A stretch of DNA of 43,807 nucleotides from Flavobacteriaceae bacterium (GTDB taxonomy: Bacteria > Bacteroidota > Bacteroidia > Flavobacteriales > Flavobacteriaceae). This document shows, in pieces, positions 9,454 through 18,656 of this stretch; positions within the stretch are counted from its first letter, which is position 1, and each line of letters starts with the position of its first letter. The stretch lies in contig JAHEET010000005.1 of the NCBI GenBank assembly GCA_024640565.1, positions 378,985 to 422,791 on the forward strand, in the 5' to 3' direction. The notes under the pieces were generated by a model. It did not search any database. It was not told the origin of the DNA and saw only the letters and a list, made by a program, of their open reading frames with translations. A program made the position numbers and the translations under genes.

Positions 9454-10449
9454 TTAAGATCCCACTTTTCGAGGTTGATATTTTGCTGCAACTTCTGCGA
9501 TTGCTTGGATATGTTTGGGACTGGTCCCACAACAACCGCCGATGATATTGATGAGATTATCTTGTAGATAACTTTCAATAAAAGCTTGCATTTGTTTTGG
9601 GGTTTCGTCATACTCTCCAAATGCATTGGGCAACCCAGCATTGGGATGCGCCGATGTATAAAAATCGGTTTCTCTGGACAACCTGCTTAAATAGGGTTGT
9701 AATTGTTGGGCACCCAAAGCACAATTAAATCCGACAGAAAAAAGCGGTATGTGGGAAACTGAGGTTAAAAAGGCTTCCACGGTTTGTCCGGAAAGGGTTC
9801 TTCCTGAAGCATCGGTAATGGTGCCAGACACCATGATTGGAATTTTTAGATTTCGTTCTTCTTTTACTTCTTCAATCGCAAACAAAGCCGCTTTTGCATT
9901 GAGGGTGTCAAAAATAGTTTCTACCAATAATAGATCTACGCCGCCGTCTAACAAGGCCTCCACCTGTTGCTTATAGGCAACACGCAATTCGTTAAATGTA
10001 ATCGCTCTGTATTCGGGTCTGTTGACATCGGGTGACAAACTTGCGGTCCTGTTGGTAGGCCCTATAGCTCCGGCTACAAAGCGTGGTTTGTCTGGTTCTT
10101 TTTGTGTGAATTCCTCCGCAACCTTTTTGGCGATTTTTGCAGATTGAAAGTTGAGCTCATAAACCAAATTTTCCATTTGATAATCTGCCATGGCAATGGT
10201 AGTTCCTGAAAACGTATTGGTTTCTACAATATCTGCACCTGCGGCAAAGTACTTTGCATGGATGCTTTCAATGGCTTCGGGTTGTGTGAGTGATAACAAA
10301 TCATTGTTTCCTTGCAAGGGACTTGGATAGTCTTTAAAGCGTTCGCCTCTAAAATCTGCTTCTGTAAATTGATACTGTTGCAGCATGGTTCCCATGGCGC
10401 CATCGAGCACAAGAATTCTTTTTTGTATTTCTTTATAAATATTAGGCAT
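9454..10449 (-). CDS. metH: Methionine synthase, N-terminal subunit (homocysteine S-methyltransferase domain)
   Basis: A 331-residue homocysteine-binding TIM barrel corresponding to the first domain of MetH. The zinc cysteines are visible: Cys243 in GFNCALG, and Cys306 and Cys307 in GGCCGTSP. The start GAMGTMLQQ near residue 17 is typical. It overlaps the end of the transsulfuration gene by 8 bases (ATGCCTAA) and is followed without a gap by the C-terminal half. It should form the complete cobalamin-dependent methionine synthase together with that half. Confidence 0.94.
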   Translation of the reverse strand: MPNIYKEIQKRILVLDGAMGTMLQQYQFTEADFRGERFKDYPSPLQGNNDLLSLTQPEAIESIHAKYFAAGADIVETNTFSGTTIAMADYQMENLVYELNFQSAKIAKKVAEEFTQKEPDKPRFVAGAIGPTNRTASLSPDVNRPEYRAITFNELRVAYKQQVEALLDGGVDLLLVETIFDTLNAKAALFAIEEVKEERNLKIPIMVSGTITDASGRTLSGQTVEAFLTSVSHIPLFSVGFNCALGAQQLQPYLSRLSRETDFYTSAHPNAGLPNAFGEYDETPKQMQAFIESYLQDNLINIIGGCCGTSPKHIQAIAEVAAKYQPRKVGS

Positions 10450-11614
10450 CTTCCAAAGCTTGCTTTAAATCCTTGATAATATCATGTACATTCTCCAACC
10501 CAACAGAAACTCTTACCAAACCATCTGTAATTCCAACTTCTAGTCGATCTTCTTCTGATAATCTACCGTGGGTCGTACTCGCTGGATGCGTGACAATGGT
10601 TCTGGTATCCCCCAGATTGGCAGAAAGCGAACACATTTTTATTTTGTTTAGAAAGGTTCTTCCTGCTGTAATGCCGCCTTTCAACTCAAAAGCAACCACA
10701 TTTCCTCCTAATTTCATTTGTTTTTTGGCAACATCATATTGAGGATGCGATTTTAAAAAGGGATATTTCACCAATTGAATTGATGGCTCTTGCTCGAGAA
10801 ATTCGGCAACAATCAATGCATTTTCACAATGCTTTTCGACTCTTACTGCCAAGGTTTCTAAACTTTTGGACAATACCCAAGCATTAAAAGGAGACATGGC
10901 AGGACCTGTATTTCTTGCAAAAAGATAGATCTCACGCATCAGTTCTTTGTTTCCAACGGTAATACCTCCCAACACTCTTCCCTGACCATCAATGAGTTTA
11001 GTGGCGGAATGAATGACCAAATCGGCTCCAAAATCGATGGGTTTTTGCATATAGGGAGTCGCAAAACAATTGTCTACGATAAAAATAAGACCGTGTTTTT
11101 TGGCCAATGCGCCTAACACTGCTAAATCTAAAATATCAACGGCTGGGTTAGTAGGGGTTTCTATATATAAAATCTTGGTGTTTTCCTGAATCAAACTTTC
11201 CACCAAATCAACCTCATCTACTTTAAAATAGGATGTTTCTATGTTCCATTTTGGTAAAAACTTCGTAAACATGCTGTGAGTAGAACCAAAAACAGAACGG
11301 CAGGAGACCACATGATCACCAGCATTTAATAGCGCTGCAAAAGTAGAAAAGATGGCAGACATGCCGGTTGCAAAAGCATATCCAGCTTCCGCGCCTTCCA
11401 TGGCAACAATTTTATCTACAAATTCTGATGTGTTTGGATTGGTAAAACGACTGTATAGATTTCGCTCTTTTTCTTCCGCAAAAGAAGCTCTCATTTCTTC
11501 GGCATCTTCAAAAACAAAACTCGATGTTAGATACAATGGCGTCGAATGTTCTTGGTGCTGAGACCGCTCGGTTTGCGTTCTTATCGCGTTTGTTTCAAAA
11601 TTAAAATCTTCCAT
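10442..11614 (-). CDS. metZ: Trans-sulfuration family PLP enzyme, probable O-succinyl/acetylhomoserine sulfhydrylase
   Basis: A 390-residue Cys/Met metabolism PLP-dependent enzyme. The PLP lysine is Lys206 in [15 protein letters not shown], with [12 protein letters not shown] and [12 protein letters not shown] in their usual positions. The family makes homocysteine (or cystathionine) from activated homoserine. Which sulfur donor it uses cannot be read from sequence; the [10 protein letters not shown] context favours the MetZ type over cystathionine gamma-synthase. It is preceded by the acyltransferase metX (3-base gap) and overlaps metH(N), and it differs from metY upstream, so the operon carries two sulfhydrylase-type genes. 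Confidence 0.85.
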   Translation of the reverse strand: MEDFNFETNAIRTQTERSQHQEHSTPLYLTSSFVFEDAEEMRASFAEEKERNLYSRFTNPNTSEFVDKIVAMEGAEAGYAFATGMSAIFSTFAALLNAGDHVVSCRSVFGSTHSMFTKFLPKWNIETSYFKVDEVDLVESLIQENTKILYIETPTNPAVDILDLAVLGALAKKHGLIFIVDNCFATPYMQKPIDFGADLVIHSATKLIDGQGRVLGGITVGNKELMREIYLFARNTGPAMSPFNAWVLSKSLETLAVRVEKHCENALIVAEFLEQEPSIQLVKYPFLKSHPQYDVAKKQMKLGGNVVAFELKGGITAGRTFLNKIKMCSLSANLGDTRTIVTHPASTTHGRLSEEDRLEVGITDGLVRVSVGLENVHDIIKDLKQALEDA

Positions 11615-11617
11615 ATT

Positions 11618-12610
11618 TTAGACAGTTGGACTTTTTAAAACTGAAGTGGTTTTAAAAATAGGTTCAATAATTGCTGCTAACTGCTCAAATTCAATGAGAA
11701 AAGCATCATGCCCGTGCAATGATTTTATTTCAGAATAGGCAACGTTCTTTTTTACTTTAAATAAGGCAATGAATGTGTGTAAATTTTCTTCCGCGGTGAA
11801 AAATAAATCAGAATCTACACTCACCATATGAATATTACTTTTAATTGTACATAGGGTGTTTATACTCGATTCATTTTCGTTGGTAACATCGATTGATTTC
11901 AATAAATGATTCATCAATTTATAAGCCGACAATTGAAATCTTTTTTGCAATTTTTTTCCGTGGTGTAGCAACCAACTCTCAATATTAAAAATCTTCAAAT
12001 CGGTATTCTTTGTTCTATTGAAGCGTTTGTTAAAGGACGCAGGTGTTCTGTACAATAACATGGCATGCATTCTTGCATCGTGAATTGGATTGGACGAGTT
12101 GTTTAAAAATTGCTCTTGAATTTTACAATTGGCAATCAACCAATCTGTTGCTCTAAAGTCGGATGCTATTGGGATCAAATGCTTACAAATGGTAGGTTGT
12201 AAAACGGCCATTTGCCATGCGATACTCCCTCCCAATGAACCGCCAATAATCGCAAACAATTGCTTAATGTTTAGTTTTTCGAGTCCTATTAAGAAAAGTT
12301 TCGCCATATCTTTTGCGATAAAATCTTGATAATTTTCCAACAATAAACCATCATAACCATTCCCCGGGATGTTGAAGGCCAAAATAGTATAATGCTTGGT
12401 ATCAATCGCTTTTCCGGGACCAATTAATTCTTGCCACCACCCCTTTTCGCCACAAACATCGGAATTCCCAGTTAAAGCATGATTGACCAAAACAATGGGG
12501 CCCTCATGCAGAGGTTTCCCAAAAAGCTGGTAAGACAATTCTAAAGAAATTGTCTTACCACTTTCTGTGATAAATTGATCAATCGGTAGCTTTTGTAGTT
12601 TCGAATTCAC
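11618..12610 (-). CDS. metX: Homoserine O-acetyltransferase (alpha/beta hydrolase fold)
   Basis: A 330-residue alpha/beta-hydrolase acyltransferase of the MetX family. The oxyanion region is LVNHALTGNS, the nucleophile elbow is GGSLGGS (Ser125), the acid is in SVDSDLFF (Asp266 or Asp268), and the catalytic His is in LHGHDAFL (about 301). It transfers acetyl from acetyl-CoA to homoserine, giving the substrate for the neighbouring sulfhydrylases. It is slightly shorter than typical MetX (about 350-380 residues) but all catalytic parts are present. It lies 17 bases after metY. Confidence 0.88.
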   Translation of the reverse strand: MNSKLQKLPIDQFITESGKTISLELSYQLFGKPLHEGPIVLVNHALTGNSDVCGEKGWWQELIGPGKAIDTKHYTILAFNIPGNGYDGLLLENYQDFIAKDMAKLFLIGLEKLNIKQLFAIIGGSLGGSIAWQMAVLQPTICKHLIPIASDFRATDWLIANCKIQEQFLNNSSNPIHDARMHAMLLYRTPASFNKRFNRTKNTDLKIFNIESWLLHHGKKLQKRFQLSAYKLMNHLLKSIDVTNENESSINTLCTIKSNIHMVSVDSDLFFTAEENLHTFIALFKVKKNVAYSEIKSLHGHDAFLIEFEQLAAIIEPIFKTTSVLKSPTV

Positions 12611-12627
12611 TTGATTTGATAAAAAAT

Positions 12628-13908
12628 TTATAGGGAAACTGTTGAAAAGGCAGCCTTTAAATCGGCTTTTAAATCTTCAATATCTTCGATACCAACAGAC
12701 AATCGAATTAAATCTTGTGCAACGCCAGCACTTTCTTGTTCTACTTCTGATAACTGTTGATGCGTGGTACTTGCCGGGTGGATAATGAGCGATTTGGTAT
12801 CTCCAATATTTGCCAATAGCGAAAATACTTTGGTCGCATCTACAATCGATTTTGCAGATTCATATCCGCCTTTGGTTCCAAAAGTGACGATTCCACTCTG
12901 TCCGTTTGGCAAATATTTATCTGCTAAGGATTTGTACTTGCTACTTTCCAAACCTGGATAGTTGACCCAAGCAACTTCTTCTTGAGCTTCCAGCCATGTT
13001 GCCAATGCGAAGGCATTTTTTGAATGCTGTTGAATACGAACTGGTAATGTTTCCAATCCTTGAAGAATATGAAATGCGTTGGTAGGACTCAATGCACCTC
13101 CAAAATCACGCAACCCTTCTAAAATTAGCTTAAAAATAAAAGAGGAAGCACCTAAGGTTTCATAGTATTTTAATCCATGGTATCCGGCAGATGGTTCTGT
13201 AAATTCTGGAAATTTCCCACTAGACCAATCGAAGGTTCCTGCGTCTATTATTGCGCCTCCTAAAGAGTTTCCTTGCCCGCCTATGTATTTTGTTAAGGAA
13301 TGAATTACAAGATCTGCTCCATGTTTAATCGGATTTAGTAATACAGGTGTTGCTACGGTATTGTCTACAATAAAAGGAACTTTCGCTTCCTTAGCGTGTT
13401 TTGATATTCCTTCTAAATCTAAAACATCTAATTTGGGATTCCCTAAAGACTCCACAAAAAATGCTCTTGTATTTTCCTGAACCGCTGCTGCAAAATTAGC
13501 TGGATTTGAGGGATCTACAAAGGTTGTTGTAATCCCAAATCTTGGTAAAGTGACACTTAATAGATTGTAAGTTCCACCATAAAGGCTACTGGAGGCTACA
13601 ATGTGGTCTCCCGATTTTAAGAGCGTAAGCAAACCGGTTGCTATTGCTGCAGTACCTGAGGCAAAAACCACGGCACCAATACCGCCTTCAATAGCTGCCA
13701 AACGGTCTTGGAGAATTTGATTTGTAGGGTTGTTTAAACGGGTGTAAATAAACCCCAATTCTTTTAGTGAAAAGAGATTTGCTGCATGTTCCGAATTGTT
13801 AAAAACATACGAAGTAGTTTGATAAATTGGAACGGCTCTTGCACCTCCATTTTCTTTGGCATCATGCCCAATGTGCAACGCTTGGGTTGCTAATTTTTGT
13901 GTACTCAT
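12628..13908 (-). CDS. metY: O-acetylhomoserine aminocarboxypropyltransferase (sulfhydrylase)
   Basis: A 426-residue PLP enzyme of the Cys/Met family, with the long insert (GTFDWSSGKFPEFTEPSAGY) that distinguishes MetY/OAH sulfhydrylases from the ~390-residue MetB/MetZ group. The PLP lysine is Lys207 in LVIHSLTKYIGGQG. It makes homocysteine from O-acetylhomoserine and sulfide. It is the first gene of the operon, directly below the SAM-I riboswitch and its terminator, so it should be shut off when S-adenosylmethionine is plentiful. Confidence 0.93.
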   Translation of the reverse strand: MSTQKLATQALHIGHDAKENGGARAVPIYQTTSYVFNNSEHAANLFSLKELGFIYTRLNNPTNQILQDRLAAIEGGIGAVVFASGTAAIATGLLTLLKSGDHIVASSSLYGGTYNLLSVTLPRFGITTTFVDPSNPANFAAAVQENTRAFFVESLGNPKLDVLDLEGISKHAKEAKVPFIVDNTVATPVLLNPIKHGADLVIHSLTKYIGGQGNSLGGAIIDAGTFDWSSGKFPEFTEPSAGYHGLKYYETLGASSFIFKLILEGLRDFGGALSPTNAFHILQGLETLPVRIQQHSKNAFALATWLEAQEEVAWVNYPGLESSKYKSLADKYLPNGQSGIVTFGTKGGYESAKSIVDATKVFSLLANIGDTKSLIIHPASTTHQQLSEVEQESAGVAQDLIRLSVGIEDIEDLKADLKAAFSTVSL

Positions 13909-13992
13909 TTTTCTAATTTTTTTGAGTTAATAAAAGATTAAACCAAAAGTCAAATGCATCAAATATTGATGAATCAAAATAGAAAAATGTTA

Positions 13993-14029
13993 AAAAGAAA
14001 AAATAGAAGTTTTCAGAATGAAAAATTCT
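13993..14029 (-). terminator. Expression-platform terminator of the SAM-I riboswitch
   Basis: On the minus strand AGAATTTTTC (14029-14020) pairs with GAAAACTTCT (14014-14005), with one internal mismatch and a 5-base loop, and is followed by an A then a T-rich run. It lies between the aptamer and metY, as expected for transcriptional control. Confidence 0.7.
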
Positions 14030-14034
14030 CTTTT

Positions 14035-14141
14035 GTTATCTATCCATAGTTTTTAAACTTGGGTAGAATTTAGCACCTTCTTCATTTCTAAAGGGTTGCT
14101 AAGGCTTCATAGGGTCTAATCCCTCCGCCTTTCTTGATAAC
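14035..14141 (-). promoter_or_regulatory. SAM-I (S-box) riboswitch controlling the met operon
   Basis: The minus strand shows the S-box core in order: the P1 strand GTTATCAAGAAAGGCGGAGG, then CCCTATGAAGCC, then TTAGCAACCC, then GAAGGTGCTAAATTC, and finally the closing strand GATAAC that pairs with GTTATC. These are the conserved SAM-I elements. Downstream genes all make methionine or its precursors. Confidence 0.93.
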
Positions 14142-14143
14142 AT

Positions 14144-14160
14144 TTCAATAAATTATTGAA
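14144..14160. repeat. Perfect inverted repeat ahead of the SAM-I riboswitch
   Basis: TTCAATAA-A-TTATTGAA is a perfect palindrome with 8-bp arms. It lies between the -7 box of the met promoter and the aptamer, so it could be an operator or a 5' RNA hairpin. Confidence 0.4.
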
Positions 14161-14171
14161 CTTTGTGAGTG

Positions 14172-14179
14172 CAAATATA
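14172..14179 (-). promoter_or_regulatory. -7 box of the methionine operon promoter
   Basis: TATATTTG on the minus strand matches TAnnTTTG exactly and lies ~30 bases before the riboswitch. A clear TTG at the -33 position was not found, only TGTTAA at about the right distance. Confidence 0.5.
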
Positions 14180-14346
14180 GCTTTAGAAAAATTTAACATC
14201 CTAATTTTTTTTTATTTTTTTTTCATTTTTAACAAATTCAGAAATAAAGAATCTCCTCATTACAGAATTCCTATTTTAAGAACAAGGAATGCATTTCTTT
14301 TATTGAAAAAAGAATTGAACGAAAAAATAAATGTTCGAAATTAGTG

Positions 14347-14375
14347 TTGGATTTTAAAATTTAACTGTAGCTTTG
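14347..14375 (+). promoter_or_regulatory. Bacteroidota-type promoter of metK
   Basis: TTG (14347-14349), an 18-base spacer and TAGCTTTG (14368-14375) match the TTG/TAnnTTTG consensus. This places the transcription start at about 14382, right at the beginning of the structured metK leader. Confidence 0.7.
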
Positions 14376-14381
14376 CAACAG

Positions 14382-14500
14382 AATTTAAGAGGAAAAATTT
14401 GAACTGATTGCAACCTCTTTGTTGAAAGTAACGAAAGTGAACCTCAACATAACAAAATGCTAAAGCAGTAACTTCTACTCCTTTTAGCACCCCTGTAATC
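14382..14500 (+). promoter_or_regulatory. Structured metK leader, probable SAM-I/IV-type riboswitch
   Basis: The leader has fragments like the SAM-I core: GATTGCAACC (14406-14415), a long hairpin GTTGA...TCAAC, and AATGCTAAAGCAGT, with ACTG (14403-14406) able to pair with CAGT (14466-14469). AAGAGG (14387-14392) can pair with CCTCTT (14414-14419). TGCTAAA (14458-14464) can pair instead with TTTAGCA (14483-14489), giving a competing structure near the start codon. It lacks the usual S-box P1/P2, so it is not the same class as the leader at 14035-14141. The class assignment is an inference from the core motifs and the metK context. Confidence 0.6.
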
Positions 14501-14534
14501 TATTTTTATTTTTCTTCTACAATAAAGAAAAAAC

Positions 14535-15791
14535 ATGTCATATTTATTTACCTCAGAAAGTGTTTCTGAAGGACACCCAGACAAAGTTGCAGATCAAATT
14601 TCTGATGCTTTAATTGATAATTTTTTAGCCTTTGACCCGACTTCCAAAGTAGCTTGTGAAACTCTTGTAACCACAGGTCAAGTTTTTCTAGCTGGGGAAG
14701 TAAAATCCAAAACCTATTTAGATGTTCAAAAAATAGCAAGAGATGTCATTAATAAAATTGGATACACAAAAGGAGCTTATATGTTTGATGGCAATTCATG
14801 TGGCGTGCTCTCAGCAATACATGAACAGTCTCCAGATATCAATCAAGGTGTAGACAAAGCAAATCCAGAAGAACAAGGTGCTGGAGATCAAGGAATGATG
14901 TTTGGATATGCTACCGATGAAACAGAAAACTACATGCCTTTGGCCTTGGAACTTTCGCACAGATTATTGATTGAACTGGCCGCATTGCGAAGAGAAAATA
15001 ACGAGATTACCTACTTAAGACCCGATGCTAAATCTCAAGTTACAATTGAATATTCTGATGACAATATTCCACAAAGAATTGATGCCATTGTAGTCTCTAC
15101 CCAGCATGATGATTTTGACTCGTCTGACGAAGTAATGTTAGCGAAAATTCAAAAGGATATTGTCTCTATTTTAATTCCAAGAGTAGTTGCAAAATTACCA
15201 GTACACCTTCAGAAATTATTTACCGACGACATTACCTATCACATTAATCCAACCGGTGTTTTTGTGATTGGAGGGCCACACGGGGATACGGGGTTGACTG
15301 GTCGTAAAATTATTGTGGACACTTACGGAGGAAAAGGGGCTCATGGTGGTGGTGCGTTCTCTGGAAAAGATCCTAGCAAGGTAGATCGTTCTGGTGCCTA
15401 TGCCACAAGACATATTGCTAAAAACTTAGTAGCTGCCGGATTGTGTAAAGAGGTGTTGGTACAAGTTTCCTATGCAATTGGTGTTGCAAAACCAACAAGT
15501 ATTAATGTGGAAACCTATGGGACTTCCAAAGTGGATTTAACGGATGGGGCCATCAGTAAAATTGTAGAATCTATTTTTGACATGCGTCCTTATTTTATTG
15601 AAAAGCGTTTAAAATTAAGAGCGCCTATTTATTCAGAGACAGCTGCTTATGGTCATATGGGAAGGACTCCTGAAGTAAAAACAGTTACATTTACAAACCC
15701 AATGGGTGAAACCGTTTCACAAGAAATAGAAACGTTTACTTGGGAAAAATTAGATTTTGTTGACAACGTAAAAGAGGCTTTTAACCTCTAA
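14535..15791 (+). CDS. metK: S-adenosylmethionine synthase
   Basis: A 418-residue methionine adenosyltransferase of normal length, making SAM from methionine and ATP. Conserved segments are visible: [14 protein letters not shown] at the N-terminus, [45 protein letters not shown] and [11 protein letters not shown]. It is transcribed divergently from the met operon behind its own promoter and leader. A strong terminator follows. Together the two units would let SAM limit both methionine synthesis and its own synthesis. Confidence 0.97.
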   Translation: MSYLFTSESVSEGHPDKVADQISDALIDNFLAFDPTSKVACETLVTTGQVFLAGEVKSKTYLDVQKIARDVINKIGYTKGAYMFDGNSCGVLSAIHEQSPDINQGVDKANPEEQGAGDQGMMFGYATDETENYMPLALELSHRLLIELAALRRENNEITYLRPDAKSQVTIEYSDDNIPQRIDAIVVSTQHDDFDSSDEVMLAKIQKDIVSILIPRVVAKLPVHLQKLFTDDITYHINPTGVFVIGGPHGDTGLTGRKIIVDTYGGKGAHGGGAFSGKDPSKVDRSGAYATRHIAKNLVAAGLCKEVLVQVSYAIGVAKPTSINVETYGTSKVDLTDGAISKIVESIFDMRPYFIEKRLKLRAPIYSETAAYGHMGRTPEVKTVTFTNPMGETVSQEIETFTWEKLDFVDNVKEAFNL

Positions 15792-15824
15792 TTTTGATTT
15801 AAGAAATCATCCTACATAAAACTA

Positions 15825-15857
15825 AAAAAGGACTCCAATAATGGAGTCCTTTTTTTT
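15825..15857. terminator. Bidirectional terminator between metK and the TonB-receptor-like gene
   Basis: A perfect 12-bp stem AAAAAGGACTCC/GGAGTCCTTTTT with loop AATAAT and T-runs on both sides lies between convergent genes. Confidence 0.9.
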
Positions 15858-15877
15858 ATTTGGTTTGTGATGCTATT

Positions 15878-18628
15878 TTACAATTGGTAACGTACTCTAA
15901 AGCTAATAAATCTAGGCAAAATAAAGGTTTCTCTTACATTAAAAGAAACAACACCTTGGCTTACAGAAGCATTTGAACCTGTTGCTAGTAAGTTACTTCC
16001 AACGAGTTCATATTCCCATTTTGCATCTCGATCTTTTCGATACGCTATTTTTGCATTCAGTATTTTGTAGGAATTTAAGACACTTCCACCTTGCCTTTGT
16101 TCATTGTATGAAAAATCGGATCTCAAAGTAACAGACTCCCAAAGATAGGCGTCAAAATCTACAGACGGCGCATGGGTAACTGTTTTGATATCAGTGGCTC
16201 TAGAACTATTCTTTTGATCTACGAAAGAAAGTCTATAATTCAAACTAAGATTGGGTGCTTTTGTAAAATTGGTTCCAATTCTTGTATTGATTCCTTTTAC
16301 AAAGCTTTCGTTGGTATTCTCTATAAAATTAATTGATTGATAGCTTTTTGAATAAGAAAAATTACCCCCTAGTCTTGCAGTGATCTTTTTATAGGTCTTG
16401 CTAAGGTTTCCGTAAGCCGTAAGACTTTCATTATCAAAAGTAGAGTTGATAGACGAACTGCTTGAAACGACTGATCTCGGCTGAAAAATAGTATTTCTAT
16501 TTACTTGGTCTGCTGTTTTACGGTAATTTACTCCTCCAAAAATACTGCTTCCGTCAAACAAATTGAAACTTCTATAATTCAATCTTAAATTGTGCGTGCT
16601 AGCATTGGTTAAGTCAGAATTTCCAGCAAAAAAGGAATTGTAACTGTTGGCAACAATTCCACTTGCAATTTGATTTACGTCTGTAAAATTAACTTCTTTT
16701 TTATAGGTGAAGTTCAGGCTTTCACTTCTTTTAAACTGCACGATCATATTAAATTCTGGCAATAGTTTTGCAAATTTATCTTGAAACATTTCAGAACCAA
16801 ACTGAATGTTCTTGGAAGTATAGGAGTGAATGGTAACTCCTGGAGTAAAGGTAAAAATTCCGGACTTCAAACGATATCTCAATCCGCCATAAATATCTGT
16901 AAAATTGTATTCCGTATCGTTAATCGTTCGGATATTTTCGACACCCTCAATTGTAGGATCTGGATCAAATTCTGTCCCATTGTCTAAGGTTTGAAAAAAG
17001 CGAGAATTGAAATTTTGCTTGCTTAAGATGGTACCCATTACAAAATTCAAATTGCTCTTCGAATTTAAAATGTAATAATAGTCTAGTTTCGCATCCAATT
17101 GATTCGATTTTACTTTCCGTTCTTGTTCTAAATTGTAAAACTGATTTGATGTATTTAATCCTAATGCTTCAGCTGCATCATCAAAACCGTCATTATCTTC
17201 ATCCTCATTGTTGTTTGGATCGTTTTCTAAAGAAGCCACATAAAAGGGATCTTCATCCTGTAATAAGTGCTTTACTTCTAAGGCAAAAATACTCGTCTCA
17301 CTTGCAGTGTAGAAATAACTTAAGTCTTGATTTATAGTATATGGGGTCGCATTTTCTGATTCTGTAATATCACTTAACACCAAAGAATTTACGTCATCAA
17401 TTCGGAATTCATTGGTAAAACGTCCCGACACGTTGTAGTTCATTTGATTGTCAAAATCTTTTTTATAACTGGAACTAAATCGAAACAACCCAGTGTTACT
17501 AGTCTGATCTGTTGTATTGTCTACAAAATCATCTGGTGTATTTGGATCTACATAATCTATTGCATTAATATTTCTTTGTCCGTTGCTATTGCTTGAAAAA
17601 ATTAAGAATCCGCTTAAATCTAATTTTGAATTTGGGGAGTAACTAAAATTTAAGGCACTTAATTTGGTCTCAATTCGGTTTGCATTTCTGGCATTGGCAG
17701 TTAGAAATCCAATTCCGGCATCGGCAATGTTAATGTTGGTTCCATTGGAGGGACTCTGACTTTGAAAATTTCCTCCAAAACCTCTGAGGTCTCTTCTACT
17801 TAGAACAACATCGCCCATATTATTTACATCACCAATAACGTTAATGGTATATTTAGGGGTGTAATAGAACAATTTTGGTTGAAAAAGATACAACTCGGTG
17901 TCTGGTGAATCTCCTCCTCCAGCAGTTACATCTCCAAACCAAAAATTCTTTTTCCCTTCTTTTAATTTAATATTTATGGCTACTCTATCTTCATTGTTTT
18001 GAACTCCACTTAATTGATTTACATTGGAGTAATTTCGCAACACCTGAATTTTATCTACGGCATTTGAAGGAATGTTTTTTGAGGCTAATTTGGTATCTCC
18101 ACTAAAAAATTCCTTTCCATCTACCATTATTTTTTCAACTACTTTGCCTTCCACCTCAATTTCACCAGCATCATTTACTTCTACTCCTGGCAATTTCTTT
18201 AAGACGTCTTCTAATTTGCGTTCGGATCCATTCTTAAAGGAATCCGCATTGTAAATAATGGTATCACCTTTAACAGTTACCGGCATTTTAGAAACAATAT
18301 TTATTCCATCAAGCATGTTGTCTTCCGACATGGTGTAATTTTTAGAGGTATTGGTTTCTGTTGTTTTTAAGAACTCACTTACATCTTTAAAACCAACATA
18401 ACTAATCTTTATATTGTAGGTAGTATTCTTTTTTAGATCTAATTTAAAATTCCCTTGTCCGTCTGTAAAACCGTAAGAAGCAATTCTTTTTGCAATGGTA
18501 TCAATGGCAATTACATTTGCCATTTCTAAGGGATTTCCAATAGAATCTTTTACGACGCCTTTCAATTCAATTTGAGCACTAGAAACCCATGATGCCAAAA
18601 AAATGGCAATAAATAGTAATTTTTTCAT
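15878..18628 (-). CDS. TonB-dependent-receptor-like outer membrane protein with CarboxypepD_reg-like N-terminus
   Basis: A protein of about 916 residues. The start chosen is the ATG that gives the signal peptide MKKLLFIAIFLASWVSSAQ; the frame is open 54 bases further upstream, but that would bury the signal. After the signal comes a carboxypeptidase-regulatory-like beta-sandwich (GVVKDSIGNPLEMANVI), then a plug-like domain (LEDVLKKLPGVEVNDAGEIE), then a long beta-barrel ending in RVRYQL with a terminal hydrophobic residue. This matches the 'outer membrane beta-barrel family' related to TonB receptors in Bacteroidota. The substrate is unknown. It sits 28 bases behind a GLPGLI gene, a pairing seen in this phylum. 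Confidence 0.85.
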   Translation of the reverse strand: MKKLLFIAIFLASWVSSAQIELKGVVKDSIGNPLEMANVIAIDTIAKRIASYGFTDGQGNFKLDLKKNTTYNIKISYVGFKDVSEFLKTTETNTSKNYTMSEDNMLDGINIVSKMPVTVKGDTIIYNADSFKNGSERKLEDVLKKLPGVEVNDAGEIEVEGKVVEKIMVDGKEFFSGDTKLASKNIPSNAVDKIQVLRNYSNVNQLSGVQNNEDRVAINIKLKEGKKNFWFGDVTAGGGDSPDTELYLFQPKLFYYTPKYTINVIGDVNNMGDVVLSRRDLRGFGGNFQSQSPSNGTNINIADAGIGFLTANARNANRIETKLSALNFSYSPNSKLDLSGFLIFSSNSNGQRNINAIDYVDPNTPDDFVDNTTDQTSNTGLFRFSSSYKKDFDNQMNYNVSGRFTNEFRIDDVNSLVLSDITESENATPYTINQDLSYFYTASETSIFALEVKHLLQDEDPFYVASLENDPNNNEDEDNDGFDDAAEALGLNTSNQFYNLEQERKVKSNQLDAKLDYYYILNSKSNLNFVMGTILSKQNFNSRFFQTLDNGTEFDPDPTIEGVENIRTINDTEYNFTDIYGGLRYRLKSGIFTFTPGVTIHSYTSKNIQFGSEMFQDKFAKLLPEFNMIVQFKRSESLNFTYKKEVNFTDVNQIASGIVANSYNSFFAGNSDLTNASTHNLRLNYRSFNLFDGSSIFGGVNYRKTADQVNRNTIFQPRSVVSSSSSINSTFDNESLTAYGNLSKTYKKITARLGGNFSYSKSYQSINFIENTNESFVKGINTRIGTNFTKAPNLSLNYRLSFVDQKNSSRATDIKTVTHAPSVDFDAYLWESVTLRSDFSYNEQRQGGSVLNSYKILNAKIAYRKDRDAKWEYELVGSNLLATGSNASVSQGVVSFNVRETFILPRFISFRVRYQL

Positions 18629-18656
18629 ATACATGTTTTGATTGGTAATTGTATTT

